Shown: in pieces, positions 35,601 to 44,730 of the stretch | Layout of the letters: each line of letters begins with the position of its first letter | Numbering within the stretch: the first letter of the stretch is position 1 | Source of the DNA: Leptolyngbya boryana PCC 6306 | GTDB lineage: Bacteria > Cyanobacteriota > Cyanobacteriia > Leptolyngbyales > Leptolyngbyaceae | DNA: 64,000 nt | Assembly (NCBI RefSeq): GCF_000353285.1 | Contig: NZ_KB731324.1 | Location: forward strand, 3,862,577 to 3,926,576 | Direction of reading: 5' to 3' | Notes under the pieces: generated by a model | Told to the model about the DNA's origin: nothing | Seen by the model: only the letters and a program-made list of their open reading frames with translations | Database searches by the model: none | Program-made: the position numbers and the translations under genes

Positions 35601-36896
35601 ATGAATCCTCGCAATTCGCTTTTTATCGCTGCTTTTGCCCTCTTCCTTGGCAATGCTCTCCCGGCTCAAAGCCAAACGGTTCCCCTCGCTACTGCCGAAG
35701 CCCGAATCCGGCAGCGCCAAGACCAACTCAATTTGATTTCGCCTGCTGCCTACGATCTCACTCGCAATCCCATCAACGCTCAAACTGAAAGACGCTGGCG
35801 GCAACTGCTTTGGGCAACGGCGGTGATCGAACCTCAAGATGCGTATGTGCAAGACACGATCGCTCAAATTCTCACCCTTACCTCGCAAAAACTCACTCCT
35901 CCCCAAACTCGCATCGTCGAAATGGCGCTCCAGGTTGGAACTCAACTCTACTCAACCAATCCCACTTCGACTTTAAGAGAACGATTCACTCAAACGATCG
36001 CGCAAAGTTCAAATCCTCGCTGGGTTGCCCTTTCTCTCTCCGCATTAGTCAAAGGCGGCGCAACGGTTCAAGAGCAGCAACAATGGATCAATCAAATTGC
36101 CCAACGCTTTCCCCGCTGGTCTGAGAATGTCAGTCTCTACACAACATTTCAGGATTTAGCAGCACCGGATCGAACTCCTCCCGTTAGAGATTTACTCAAC
36201 TGGTCGATCGCACCAAATCAGCAGCAGCTTTATGTGTTTTGTAGTCGCGATCGCGCTCAACTCTGTTCAGCGTTTCTCAAAGACAGACGCGGGCAATTTG
36301 TCCGAGAAAATGGTCGATTGTGGTCGATTCCTTTGTTAACGCGATCGCTGCACAATCTTTCTTGGAACTTTTCACGCGGGTATACTCCACAAGGAATTTA
36401 TCGTATTGAAGGAACGATTCCCCAACCTGATACTGATTTCTTTCGTGCTTATGGTTTTTTCCCGTTAGTGAAACTATTCGCACCGTTTGAACCAGGAGTC
36501 AGAGAATTTATTCCCGGACGCAAAGGAACCTTGGCTGGAAAACTTCCAGGCTACAACGCACTCCTTCCTCCAAGTTGGCGCAACTATTTTCCGATTCAAG
36601 GAAGCTACTGGGCTGGACTGGCGGGACGCAGTGAATTTAGAATTCATGGCAGCGGTGAAGATCCAGGATTCTTTACCAACAATCAGCGCTATCCTGACAG
36701 CGCAGGCTGGAATCCTGCGATTGGGTGTCTTTCTGCACTTGAACTCTACGACGAGCAAGGACGACTCAAAACCAGCGATGTCCCACGGTTACTGAATTTA
36801 TTGGGAGCAAAACCAACCGGGTACTTAATCGTGGCAGAATTGCCCACAGACAGTCGGTCAATTCCTGCTCAAATCGAAGCCGCGATCGCGCGTTAA
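35601..36896 (+). CDS. exported YkuD-like (L,D-transpeptidase-type) protein
   Basis: 431 residues from ATG 35601 with a signal peptide (NSLFIAAFALFLGNALPAQS). Residues ~40-230 are helical with no recognised domain. The C-terminal part holds the pieces of a YkuD active site: FRIHGSGEDPGFF (HG) and about 25 residues later PAIGCLSALELYD, the (S/A)xGC motif with catalytic-type Cys. L,D-transpeptidases crosslink peptidoglycan in the periplasm or attach proteins to it. The catalytic part is divergent (long insert GYTPQGIYRIEGTIPQ), so activity is uncertain. It lies 81 bp after pgm and 5 bp before the TPR gene on the same strand. GTG 35523 is an unlikely alternative start. Confidence 0.6.
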   Translation: MNPRNSLFIAAFALFLGNALPAQSQTVPLATAEARIRQRQDQLNLISPAAYDLTRNPINAQTERRWRQLLWATAVIEPQDAYVQDTIAQILTLTSQKLTPPQTRIVEMALQVGTQLYSTNPTSTLRERFTQTIAQSSNPRWVALSLSALVKGGATVQEQQQWINQIAQRFPRWSENVSLYTTFQDLAAPDRTPPVRDLLNWSIAPNQQQLYVFCSRDRAQLCSAFLKDRRGQFVRENGRLWSIPLLTRSLHNLSWNFSRGYTPQGIYRIEGTIPQPDTDFFRAYGFFPLVKLFAPFEPGVREFIPGRKGTLAGKLPGYNALLPPSWRNYFPIQGSYWAGLAGRSEFRIHGSGEDPGFFTNNQRYPDSAGWNPAIGCLSALELYDEQGRLKTSDVPRLLNLLGAKPTGYLIVAELPTDSRSIPAQIEAAIAR

Positions 36897-36901
36897 ACTC
36901 T

Positions 36902-37642
36902 ATGCGTATTTTCTTACTCAGTCTGATTGCCGTAGTTCTCACTGCGCCCGCTACCTGGGCACAGTCTGCGGCAGATTATCGACAGCGAGGCATTCAGTAC
37001 CGGACTCAAGAACAATTTCCGCAAGCGATCGAGTCTTTTCAAAAAGCAGTCGAACTCGATCAAAAAAATCTCGCGGGTCGAATTGGACTCGGTTGGACAT
37101 TGCATCTTGCCAATCGGCGCACAGAAGCGATCGACATGCTGCAAAGTGCGATTCTCTACAATCCATTCAACATTGAAACCTTTAATGCGCTCGGCATTGC
37201 TTACTTGGTGAATGGCGATTTGACTCAAGCTGTGGCAGCCCATACTTGGGCAACCATGCTCGATCCGAACAACGAAATTCCGTTCTACAATCTCAGCCTG
37301 TCTTACGAACGGCTCGCAATGTACGACTGGGCGATCGAATCTGCAAAGCGCGCCGCTGAATTAGAGCCGAATAATCCGCATCCTTGGGTTGCTTTAGCGA
37401 TTGCATATCAAGGTCAAGGCGATCGCACTTCCGCCAAGCAAATTTATCTGCAAGCAATGAATATGGATGCTCGGTATCGCGATCGTGCTTTCCTAAAATT
37501 CCTTGCCGAAGCTGGATTCAGTGCAGAACAGATCGCCACTGCTCAAGCATTGCTGAACGAACTAGACGGAAAATCCGCGTTTTCAGAAGACGCAAATGAG
37601 GAGATGTCGCGTCAAGCAAGCGGCTCGTTTAAACAGGTCTAG
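36902..37642 (+). CDS. exported TPR-repeat protein
   Basis: 246 residues. A signal peptide (MRIFLLSLIAVVLTAPATWA) is followed by five TPR units covering ~22-200, for example YRTQEQFPQAIESFQKAVEL, LGIAYLVNGDLTQAVAAHTW, YDWAIESAKRAAELEPNNP and ALAIAYQGQGDRTSAKQIYL. TPR arrays bind protein partners; being exported, this one probably scaffolds an envelope complex. It starts 5 bp after the YkuD-like gene and is probably co-transcribed and functionally tied to it, by inference from spacing. The last ~40 residues are charged and unstructured. Confidence 0.85.
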   Translation: MRIFLLSLIAVVLTAPATWAQSAADYRQRGIQYRTQEQFPQAIESFQKAVELDQKNLAGRIGLGWTLHLANRRTEAIDMLQSAILYNPFNIETFNALGIAYLVNGDLTQAVAAHTWATMLDPNNEIPFYNLSLSYERLAMYDWAIESAKRAAELEPNNPHPWVALAIAYQGQGDRTSAKQIYLQAMNMDARYRDRAFLKFLAEAGFSAEQIATAQALLNELDGKSAFSEDANEEMSRQASGSFKQV

Positions 37643-37840
37643 GTGGAATCTGTCACAGGAAGGGCTAAGCCTCGATAACAGGGAAATGTATACCCGTTTG
37701 CCAAATCGGAACGGAAACCGTGCCCGTCTGTAGTTCATTTGTGTAGCTTGTATGATTTCTATCTAAAAATCTGATGTAGTGTCCTCAGCTACAAAAGCAG
37801 ACGCGAATAATTAAATTAGCAAGTCGTTCGTCTGTTTTAT

Positions 37841-38701
37841 ATGACTCAAACCAATCCGAAAGGTGTGAGTCGCGATGAAGTTCAGAAACTTTATCGTGAT
37901 TTTCGTAAGTCGGTACTGATTTCTACTGCCCAGCAAATCACCCGCGAAAATCGCGCTCAGATTCGGCAGAAAGTTGAGATTTTAGACGTAGAAATCGACA
38001 ATATCTCAAAAGCTGAATTGTTGAATCGATTAACGAGAGGCGTGATCTTCACGCCGAACGTCGATCATTTAATGAAACTGCAAACAGATCCAGAATTCAA
38101 ACAAGCCTATGAGGTTGCAGATTACAAAATCTGTGACAGTCAGATTGTGTTATATGCTTCAAAATTCTTAGGCTCACCTTTGCAGGCGAAGATTTCTGGT
38201 TCTGAACTGTTCCCGACTTTCTGTGAACACCATAAAGACAACCCGAACATCACCATTTTTCTGCTTGGGGGTGCCGAGGGTGTCGCGAAACAAGCTCAAG
38301 TCAGAATCAATGCAAAGATTGGACGAGACATTATTGTGGCGGCACATTCGCCTTCTTTTGGGTTTGAGAAAGATGAGGTGGAATGTCAAGCGATCGTGGA
38401 GTTGATCAATCGTTCTGCTGCGACTGTGCTGGTGATTGGAGTCGGCGCACCGAAACAAGAGATTTGGATCGCGAAATATAAGGATCAACTGCCGAACATT
38501 GATATTTTTATGGCGGTTGGGGCTTCCATTGATTTTGAGGCAGGCGTTAAACCCAGAGCGCCGGAATGGGTCAGCGATCGCGGTTTAGAGTGGTTTTACC
38601 GCTTAATGTCTGAGCCGAAACGGCTTTGGAAACGATATCTCATCGACGATTTGCCCTTCTTTTGGCTGTTGTTGCAACAAAAATTGAAGCGGTTAAGGTA
38701 A
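37841..38701 (+). CDS. WecG/TagA/CpsF family glycosyltransferase
   Basis: 286 residues, GT26 family, which adds an N-acetylmannosamine(uronic)-type sugar to a lipid-linked intermediate for exopolysaccharide. Family motifs: FTPNVDHLMKLQTDPEFKQA, VADYKICDSQIV, RISGSELFP-like AKISGSELFPTF, IFLLGGAEGVA, VLVIGVGAPKQEIWI, MAVGASIDFEAGVKPRAPEW and GLEWFYRLMSEPKRLWKRY. The C-terminal amphipathic helices (WKRYLIDDLPFFWLLLQQKL) probably bind the membrane. It is unusual in having a ~45-residue N-terminal extension before VEILDVEID. Its stop overlaps the convergent pentapeptide-repeat gene by 9 nt. Confidence 0.92.
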   Translation: MTQTNPKGVSRDEVQKLYRDFRKSVLISTAQQITRENRAQIRQKVEILDVEIDNISKAELLNRLTRGVIFTPNVDHLMKLQTDPEFKQAYEVADYKICDSQIVLYASKFLGSPLQAKISGSELFPTFCEHHKDNPNITIFLLGGAEGVAKQAQVRINAKIGRDIIVAAHSPSFGFEKDEVECQAIVELINRSAATVLVIGVGAPKQEIWIAKYKDQLPNIDIFMAVGASIDFEAGVKPRAPEWVSDRGLEWFYRLMSEPKRLWKRYLIDDLPFFWLLLQQKLKRLR

Positions 38702-39442
38702 AATCGCGCCCGTTAGAATTGCGCCCCGAAGATTTGTATGCGTCAAATTCGCCCCTGCAAAGTTCGCCTTACTCAGATTTGCCCAAGACAAATCTGCCCC
38801 CGATAAGTCTGCATCCGTGAAATCCGCCCCAAATAGATAGGCTCCAATCAGATGCGATCGCACTAATTTTGCCTGCCGAAAATTCGCTCGATACAAATGC
38901 GTTCCGCTCAACTCCGCCTCAAACAAATTTGCCCCTGCAAAATTCACATCGGCTAAATTTGCGCCCAGTAAAATGGCATTGCTCAGATCGGCTCGACACA
39001 ATTCGGCTTGCATCAGATCCGCCTGCTTCAATCTCGCGCCTCTTAATTCAGTGCCAATCAAATTTGCACGAATCAAATCGGTATCACTCAAATTTGCGCC
39101 CTTCAGATCAGAGCCAATTAAATTTGCCTCAGTCAAATCCGCTGCCCGAAAATCGACTTCAACCAAATTCGCATCAATAAATTCAGCCTGTCGCAGTTTT
39201 GCACCGATCAATTTCGCTTGATGCAAATGGGCTTTATTGAACTTAGATCCACTCAGATCCGACTGATTGAGAATTGCCTCAGTCAAATTGGCGCGACAGA
39301 AATCGACTCCACGCAGATCTGCGCTTTGCAAATCTAGTCCTGATAACGCTGCATCACTTAAATCCGGCTGTAGCGTTGGATAACGCGATCGCCAATTTGA
39401 CCACGCGATCGCACCTCTCTGCAATGTCATCACCTGCGTCAT
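38693..39442 (-). CDS. pentapeptide-repeat protein
   Basis: About 249 residues, nearly all A(D/N)LxX pentapeptides (ALSGLDLQSADLRGVDFCRA, NLTEAILNQSDLSGSKFNKA, and so on) forming a right-handed quadrilateral beta helix of roughly 40 repeats. No signal peptide or extra domain is seen apart from a short N-terminal cap (MTLQRGAIAWSNWRSRYP). Cyanobacteria hold many such proteins, most of unknown function. Start choice among GTG 39451, ATG 39442 and ATG 39430 is uncertain. It lies 15 bp downstream of ccmP and may be co-transcribed. Confidence 0.9.
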   Translation of the reverse strand: MTQVMTLQRGAIAWSNWRSRYPTLQPDLSDAALSGLDLQSADLRGVDFCRANLTEAILNQSDLSGSKFNKAHLHQAKLIGAKLRQAEFIDANLVEVDFRAADLTEANLIGSDLKGANLSDTDLIRANLIGTELRGARLKQADLMQAELCRADLSNAILLGANLADVNFAGANLFEAELSGTHLYRANFRQAKLVRSHLIGAYLFGADFTDADLSGADLSWANLSKANFAGANLTHTNLRGAILTGAILP

Positions 39443-39457
39443 CACCGCCACGATCGA

Positions 39458-40096
39458 TTACTCCTTACGATCGTCGTAATATTCGCGACCGGGCAGATTT
39501 TCCATCGTCTCAATCACCGCTTTCGAGGCTGCGATAATATCGCGTTCTTCACCGCCCAGATATAGCCGTCCAAAACTTCCCACGGCTGAGATCTGCAAAA
39601 TGTTAATCAGTGCCGCTTTTTCTGCCTCATTTGCCGCCAGCGACGCATACGCCGCAGGTTCAACTTCAAACACATACAAGGTTTGCCCTGCCAGAATCAT
39701 ATTGCCGCGCCGAGTCCGGTTAATCAACTGCGTATGATGCGCGTCAATATTGCGAATAATCTGACTCGAGATCACGCGGGGTTTCAGGCAATCCTGCTTA
39801 CGCACATCTAATGCCGCTAAAATGGCTCGTCCTGCCGCATTGACTTCGCCTTGATTGCTGGCATGAATTTCCATTAATCCATACAATCGCTCTACGACTT
39901 GCACCCCAGGACGAACAACCGCCGCTTTCAGCGCGACATCCATAATCCGGTTAATCTCGATCCCCGGCGAAATTTCAATCCAAAGCGATGCATCACCCGG
40001 CAAAGGTAAGAAGCCCAAAGACTCCGTTCCCAAATACGCGGCATGTTGCGGCTGTAAGCGATCGATATAAACGTAGCTACGAAGATCAATTCCCAA
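39458..40096 (-). CDS. ccmP: tandem-BMC carboxysome shell protein CcmP
   Basis: 212 residues with two bacterial-microcompartment domains (about 1-100 and 105-205), the size and layout of CcmP, a pseudotrimer that forms a stacked double layer with a large gated pore in the beta-carboxysome shell. Recognisable stretches are ELRSYVYLD-like [60 protein letters not shown] and [20 protein letters not shown]. Shorter than CcmO. The start codon is TTG, since no ATG fits the conserved N-terminus and no clear SD is seen. It lies apart from the ccm cluster, as usual for ccmP. Confidence 0.88.
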   Translation of the reverse strand: MGIDLRSYVYIDRLQPQHAAYLGTESLGFLPLPGDASLWIEISPGIEINRIMDVALKAAVVRPGVQVVERLYGLMEIHASNQGEVNAAGRAILAALDVRKQDCLKPRVISSQIIRNIDAHHTQLINRTRRGNMILAGQTLYVFEVEPAAYASLAANEAEKAALINILQISAVGSFGRLYLGGEERDIIAASKAVIETMENLPGREYYDDRKE

Positions 40097-40275
40097 GGTG
40101 AACGAATGTAAAGTCCTCTCTTAGTATAAAGCGTGATGAATCCCCGATCTCAATTCAGCATGATTATGTCTTTAGGACTACTCCTTTCGACAGAGACGTG
40201 CCCATTGCGGGTCACGCTATCTTTCTAGGTGTATTTCTCCGATGACGATTCTGTTCATTATTAGCTAGAAAATCT

Positions 40276-40773
40276 GTGTTTCAATATCTTCCGCCTCTTA
40301 ACGAACACAATTTACCTTATCCAGATACCATTCACCCGATTGTGATTCATTTTGTTCTTGCAATGATCTTCTTCGCATTCTTCTGCGACATTGTGGGATA
40401 TTTTACAAAAAATACACGATTGTATGAGGTCTCCTGGTGGAATCTCGCTTTTGCAACTGTTTCTATTTTTATTGCAATTATTTTCGGTCAAATTGAAGCG
40501 GGTCTCGCAGAACCTTATCAAGCCGCCGCAGATACACTCAATTTACATACCTTGCTGGGATGGTCGCTCGCGGGAATTTTAGCGGGAGTCACAGGATGGC
40601 GGTATGTGATTCGATTGCGTGAAAAAGAGCAATTGCCAACGGCTTACATGGTCGTGAGCGTCCTCACGCTTTTAATCGTTTGCATTCAGACTTATTTAGG
40701 TACAGCGCTTGTCTGGATCTATGGATTGCACAGCATTCCGGTCGTCGATGCAATTCGAGAAGGAGGATTGTAA
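40276..40773 (+). CDS. DUF2231 membrane protein, first of two in oxidase operon
   Basis: 165 residues, four hydrophobic segments, DUF2231 family. The N-terminal segment HPIVIHFVLAMIFFAFFCDI contains the His typical of the family, and a second histidine sits in LHTLLGWSLAG. GTG start at 40276. The stop overlaps the next start (TAATG), so translation is coupled to the second DUF2231 gene. DUF2231 proteins accompany cyanobacterial alternative terminal oxidases and have been suggested to bind haem or quinone; no motif proves this. Confidence 0.85.
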   Translation: MFQYLPPLNEHNLPYPDTIHPIVIHFVLAMIFFAFFCDIVGYFTKNTRLYEVSWWNLAFATVSIFIAIIFGQIEAGLAEPYQAAADTLNLHTLLGWSLAGILAGVTGWRYVIRLREKEQLPTAYMVVSVLTLLIVCIQTYLGTALVWIYGLHSIPVVDAIREGGL

Positions 40774-41375
40774 TGAATCCAGACTTAATTGAGCAATTCG
40801 GTCGCCTCGGTGCAAATGGATTGCCCTATGTTGTACCGATTCACCCCCTGTTTGTGCATCTGACTTTGGGATTGTTTATTGCCGCGATCGCATTTGATAT
40901 TGTTGGCGCATTTTATCCAGTTGAGAAGTCCATCTTCAAATTCTTAGCGATTCCTGCCACTCGCTCTGGGCTGTTTGATGTCGGCTGGTACAACATGCTT
41001 GCAGCCGCTGTGGTGACATTTTTTACGGTTGTAGCGGGCTACTTTGAAATTTCATTGGCTGTTCCTTTGGCGGATGTCAAAAGTGCTTGGGGTTTGCAGG
41101 CTTTAAAAACAATGGTGCTCCACGGTGTGGGAGGCATTTTGATCTTGACGCTCATTGTCGGGATGACGGTTTGGAGAGGATACCAACGATTTCTCTGGCG
41201 TAAAGATATGGCGCGGCAGGTGCAGTGGAGCTATCTAATTGCAGGGCTTGGTATCTTTCTGCTGATGTTTTTGCAAGGCACACTCGGTGCGCATTTAGGC
41301 GGAGAGTTTGGCATTCATGTCACGGCTGATCAACTACTCCATCTAGGCGAAAATCCGAATCAGGTTTTGCAATAG
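40773..41375 (+). CDS. DUF2231 membrane protein, second of two in oxidase operon
   Basis: 200 residues from the ATG at 40773, four or more transmembrane segments. The family motif is IHPLFVHLTLGLFIAAIAFD near the N-terminus, with further His in TMVLHGVGGILIL and GAHLGGEFGIHV. SD GGAGG about 7 nt upstream and overlap with the preceding stop support this start over an in-frame upstream codon. Paralogous to the preceding gene. Both probably form an accessory membrane module of the oxidase encoded downstream. Confidence 0.88.
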   Translation: MNPDLIEQFGRLGANGLPYVVPIHPLFVHLTLGLFIAAIAFDIVGAFYPVEKSIFKFLAIPATRSGLFDVGWYNMLAAAVVTFFTVVAGYFEISLAVPLADVKSAWGLQALKTMVLHGVGGILILTLIVGMTVWRGYQRFLWRKDMARQVQWSYLIAGLGIFLLMFLQGTLGAHLGGEFGIHVTADQLLHLGENPNQVLQ

Positions 41376-41392
41376 TACTTAGGAAACTGACG

Positions 41393-42376
41393 ATGAAACT
41401 TCGCGCAATCCTTATCCTGACGATTTATGCTGTGGCGATCGCATTCATAAGTTTGTGGGCCGCAAAACAGTCTTACTCTTGGTTTCCGCCAGAAGCGGCG
41501 GCTGAATCGAAGCTCTTTGATGATTTATTTAGCTTGTTTACTGGCTTAGGCACGTTTATCTATCTCGGTGTGATGGGACCTTTTGTCTATTCTTTGATCT
41601 TTCATCGAGCGGCAAAATATGATCTCAGCGATGCGCCTCCGATCGAAGGCAATACTTGGCTAGAAATCATCTGGACAGCCGTGCCGTTGGTCTTAGTGCT
41701 GAGCCTTGCCTTTGCGAGCTATCAAACGTATGAAAAGATGGCCGTTCGAGGCCCGATGGAACTCGTGCATCTGCACATGCCGAAGGTTGTAGAAGCTGCA
41801 TATGCCGAGCCATTTGATGATACGCCTCAAAAAGAGATCCAGAATGCTCTGCAAACGGCTCCGGTCGAGCATATTGATGTGACAGCGAAGCAATGGGCTT
41901 GGATCTTTCGATATCCAGAGCAGAATGTGACGAGTACTGAATTGCATTTGCCGATCGATCGACGAGTGAAATTCACGCTGCATTCTGACGACGTACTGCA
42001 TGGCTTCTACATTCCTGCCTTTCGGCTTAAGCAAGATGTCGTTCCAAATCATGACATTGACTTTGAATTGACTCCAGTGCGAGTCGGACAGTATCGCTTA
42101 CGCGATTCGATGTTAAGTGGAACTTACTTTGCTGCGAATCAGGCTGATGTGGTTGTTCAGTCTCAAGCGGATTATGAGCAATGGCTAACTGATGCCGCAA
42201 CTCGCACTCCCGCTCCTGCGTTTAATCCAGCCGCAGATGAATATGCGCGCGGACAAGCCCAAGGACGGAAAACCAAAGACAAAACTGCTGTTCGGGGTTG
42301 GGCAACGTTACCGCCTGCACCGCCACCGATTGTGAACTATTCACCCCAGCATGAACCGACTAGCCCAGCGACTTGA
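41393..42376 (+). CDS. ctaC: haem-copper oxidase subunit II lacking CuA ligands (ARTO type)
   Basis: 327 residues. Two N-terminal membrane helices (5-25, 50-70 and ~92-110) lead to a cupredoxin domain. The copper region reads VLHGFYIPAFRLKQDVVP (H203 kept), but where CxExCGxxH should be the sequence is QYRLRDSMLSGTYF; the whole protein has no cysteine. So the CuA centre is absent and cytochrome c is unlikely to be the donor. This is the hallmark of the cyanobacterial alternative respiratory terminal oxidase, thought to take electrons from quinol or another donor in the cytoplasmic membrane. A Pro/Ala-rich tail (LPPAPPPIVNYSPQ) follows. Confidence 0.92.
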   Translation: MKLRAILILTIYAVAIAFISLWAAKQSYSWFPPEAAAESKLFDDLFSLFTGLGTFIYLGVMGPFVYSLIFHRAAKYDLSDAPPIEGNTWLEIIWTAVPLVLVLSLAFASYQTYEKMAVRGPMELVHLHMPKVVEAAYAEPFDDTPQKEIQNALQTAPVEHIDVTAKQWAWIFRYPEQNVTSTELHLPIDRRVKFTLHSDDVLHGFYIPAFRLKQDVVPNHDIDFELTPVRVGQYRLRDSMLSGTYFAANQADVVVQSQADYEQWLTDAATRTPAPAFNPAADEYARGQAQGRKTKDKTAVRGWATLPPAPPPIVNYSPQHEPTSPAT

Positions 42377-42392
42377 TGAGGATTATTGAATT

Positions 42393-44108
42393 ATGGCAAA
42401 TATCTCGATCGACACTCCCCAAGTCGTCCGTGGACAACCTTATCCAGGCGCACCGGATAATTGGAAGCGATTTTTTACGTTTAGTACCGATCACAAAGTG
42501 ATTGGGATTCAGTACATTGCGACCTCATTCTTCTTTTTCTTAGTCGGTGGGCTGTTCGCAATGGTGATGCGGGGTGAATTGATTACCCCAGAAGCAGATT
42601 TAGTCGATCGTACGGTCTACAATGCACTGTTCACGATGCATGGTTCGGTCATGCTGTTTTTGTGGACATTTCCAGTGCTCGTCGGGTTAGGAAATTATCT
42701 CGTGCCTCTGATGATTGGCGCGCGAGATATGGCATTCCCGCGATTGAATGCAGTTTCATTTTGGATGATCCCGATCGTAGGGGTGCTGATGATGGTCAGC
42801 TTTCTCATTCCGGGAGGACCGTCTCAGTCCGGTTGGTGGGCATATCCGCCCGTCAGCTTGCAAAATCCAACCGGAAATCTGATTAACGGGCAATTTCTTT
42901 GGCTTTTGGCGGTTGCGATTTCTGGGGTTTCCTCGATTATGGGAGCCGTGAACTTCGTGACGACGATTTTCAGAATGCGTGCTCCCGGAATGACTTGGTT
43001 TAAAACCCCTGCATTTGTGTGGGCGGTTTTAGCTGCGCAATTGATTCAGCTTTATGGACTCCCGGCACTGACAGGCGGCGCAATTATGCTGCTACTCGAT
43101 CTCACGGTTGGGACGAGCTTTTTCGCTCCTGAACGCGGTGGAAATCCGATTTTGTACCAGCATTTCTTCTGGTTCTATTCTCATCCTGCGGTGTATGTGA
43201 TGGTACTTCCTGTGTTTGGGATCTTCTCAGAAGTGCTGCCGGTTCACGCGCGTAAGCCATTGTTTGGCTATCGCGTGATTGCTGCATCCTCGGTTTTGAT
43301 CACCGTTATCAGCGCATTCGTCTGGGTGCATCATATGTTTGCGAGTGCGACTCCAGGCTGGATGCGCATGTTTTTCATGGTAACCACGATGCTGGTTGCT
43401 GTGCCCTCTGGCATTAAAGTGTTTGGCTGGGTTGCCACTATTTGGGGAGGTAAGATCCGCTTTACGACACCGATGCTATTCGCTCTAGGCGGAATTAGTA
43501 ACTGGGTGTTTGCCGGAATTACGGGCATTTTCTTAGGTTCAGTGCCTTTAGATATTCACCTCAACAATACTTACTTTGTGGTGGGCCACTTCCATTATGT
43601 GTTGTATGGGGCGATTGGCATGGGCATCTATGCTGGGTTTTATCACTGGTTCCCGAAGATGACGGGGCGAATGTACTACGAAGGCTTAGGCAAACTGCAT
43701 TTTGTTCTGACCTATCTCGGAATTGCGCTGACGTTTATTCCAATGCATCCGCTTGGATTTATGGGAATGCCGCGTCGAGTGGCTTCCTATGATCTAGAGT
43801 TTGCTTACTGGAATGTGATTGCAAGCTTGGGCAGCTTTTTACTCGGTGTGTCGGTTGTGCCGTTTATTCTCAATATGGTCAGTGGGTGGATTCGGGGTGA
43901 AAAAGCGGGGGACAATCCTTGGAGAGCTTACGGGTTAGAGTGGTTGACGACTTCGCCTCCAGCAGTTGAGAACTTTGAAGAAACCCCGATCGTGATTGCA
44001 GGACCTTATGGCTATGGTAGGACTGAACCTTTAGTCGCCAACAATCCAAATCCAGATTCAATCAATCCGATGCCGGGTTTGGTTGAATCTTCTACAGAAC
44101 AGGAGTAA
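42393..44108 (+). CDS. ctaD: haem-copper oxidase subunit I, A2-type
   Basis: 571-residue catalytic subunit with 12 helices. Haem a ligand His83 is in TMHGSVMLF; CuB ligands are His264 in YSHPAVY (262-268, crosslinked Tyr268) and HH 313-314 (WVHHMF); haem a3/a ligands are in VVGHFHYVLYG. The D-channel glutamate of HPEVY is replaced by Ala, and the preceding YS marks the A2 subfamily, in which Tyr-Ser replaces the Glu. 16 bp after ctaC. The subunit is intact and expected to reduce O2 to water while pumping protons. Confidence 0.95.
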   Translation: MANISIDTPQVVRGQPYPGAPDNWKRFFTFSTDHKVIGIQYIATSFFFFLVGGLFAMVMRGELITPEADLVDRTVYNALFTMHGSVMLFLWTFPVLVGLGNYLVPLMIGARDMAFPRLNAVSFWMIPIVGVLMMVSFLIPGGPSQSGWWAYPPVSLQNPTGNLINGQFLWLLAVAISGVSSIMGAVNFVTTIFRMRAPGMTWFKTPAFVWAVLAAQLIQLYGLPALTGGAIMLLLDLTVGTSFFAPERGGNPILYQHFFWFYSHPAVYVMVLPVFGIFSEVLPVHARKPLFGYRVIAASSVLITVISAFVWVHHMFASATPGWMRMFFMVTTMLVAVPSGIKVFGWVATIWGGKIRFTTPMLFALGGISNWVFAGITGIFLGSVPLDIHLNNTYFVVGHFHYVLYGAIGMGIYAGFYHWFPKMTGRMYYEGLGKLHFVLTYLGIALTFIPMHPLGFMGMPRRVASYDLEFAYWNVIASLGSFLLGVSVVPFILNMVSGWIRGEKAGDNPWRAYGLEWLTTSPPAVENFEETPIVIAGPYGYGRTEPLVANNPNPDSINPMPGLVESSTEQE

Positions 44109-44112
44109 GGCT

Positions 44113-44718
44113 ATGACAGAAAGAGCCATTGCCCAAGATGTTGAAGCTCAAGTGCGATCGCATCAAGAACACGATGAAGCGGGAAATAGTAAATTCGGCT
44201 TTATTGTGTTCTTACTGTCGGAAAGTGTAATTTTTCTTAGCTTTTTTGCGGGCTACATTATTTACAAAACCCAGACTTTAGATTGGTATCCGCCGGGAGT
44301 CACAGGGTTAGATGTGGATGCTCCTCGAATTAACACGATCGTGCTGGTGTCGAGTAGCTTTGTCATCTATGTGGCTGAGCGATACTTGCATGATAAAAAA
44401 CTCTGGGGCTTTCGCCTATTTTTGATCGCAACGATGGCAATGGGAGCCTACTTTCTGTACGGGCAAGCTGTGGAATGGAGTAGCTTATCGTTTGGGCTGA
44501 CCGATGGTTTGTTTGGCGGCACGTTTTACTTGCTGACTGGATTTCACGGACTTCATGTGTTGACCGGGCTGTTGTTACAGACGCTCATGCTCGGTCGATC
44601 GTTTATTCCCGGTAACTATGACAATGGCTCGTTTGGAGTCGAAGCAACCTCGCTGTTTTGGCATTTTGTCGATGTCATTTGGATTGTGCTGTTCATTCTG
44701 ATCTACGTTTGGCAATAA
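44113..44718 (+). CDS. ctaE: haem-copper oxidase subunit III
   Basis: 201 residues from ATG 44113 (SD AGGAG upstream, 4 bp after the subunit I stop), with five transmembrane helices. Motifs: FLLSESVIFLSFFAGYIIYK (with the conserved Glu), LTGFHGLHVLTGLLLQTLML and ATSLFWHFVDVIWIVLFILIY-type C-terminus (SLFWHFVDVIWIVLF). Stabilises subunit I and supports proton uptake. Third structural gene in the CII-DII-EII order. Confidence 0.95.
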   Translation: MTERAIAQDVEAQVRSHQEHDEAGNSKFGFIVFLLSESVIFLSFFAGYIIYKTQTLDWYPPGVTGLDVDAPRINTIVLVSSSFVIYVAERYLHDKKLWGFRLFLIATMAMGAYFLYGQAVEWSSLSFGLTDGLFGGTFYLLTGFHGLHVLTGLLLQTLMLGRSFIPGNYDNGSFGVEATSLFWHFVDVIWIVLFILIYVWQ

Positions 44719-44730
44719 GAGGGAATTTCC

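Noticed and set aside
38869-39221. Open frames antisense to the pentapeptide-repeat gene
   Set aside because: Repeats in the real gene create long mirrored frames of low complexity; no family match.
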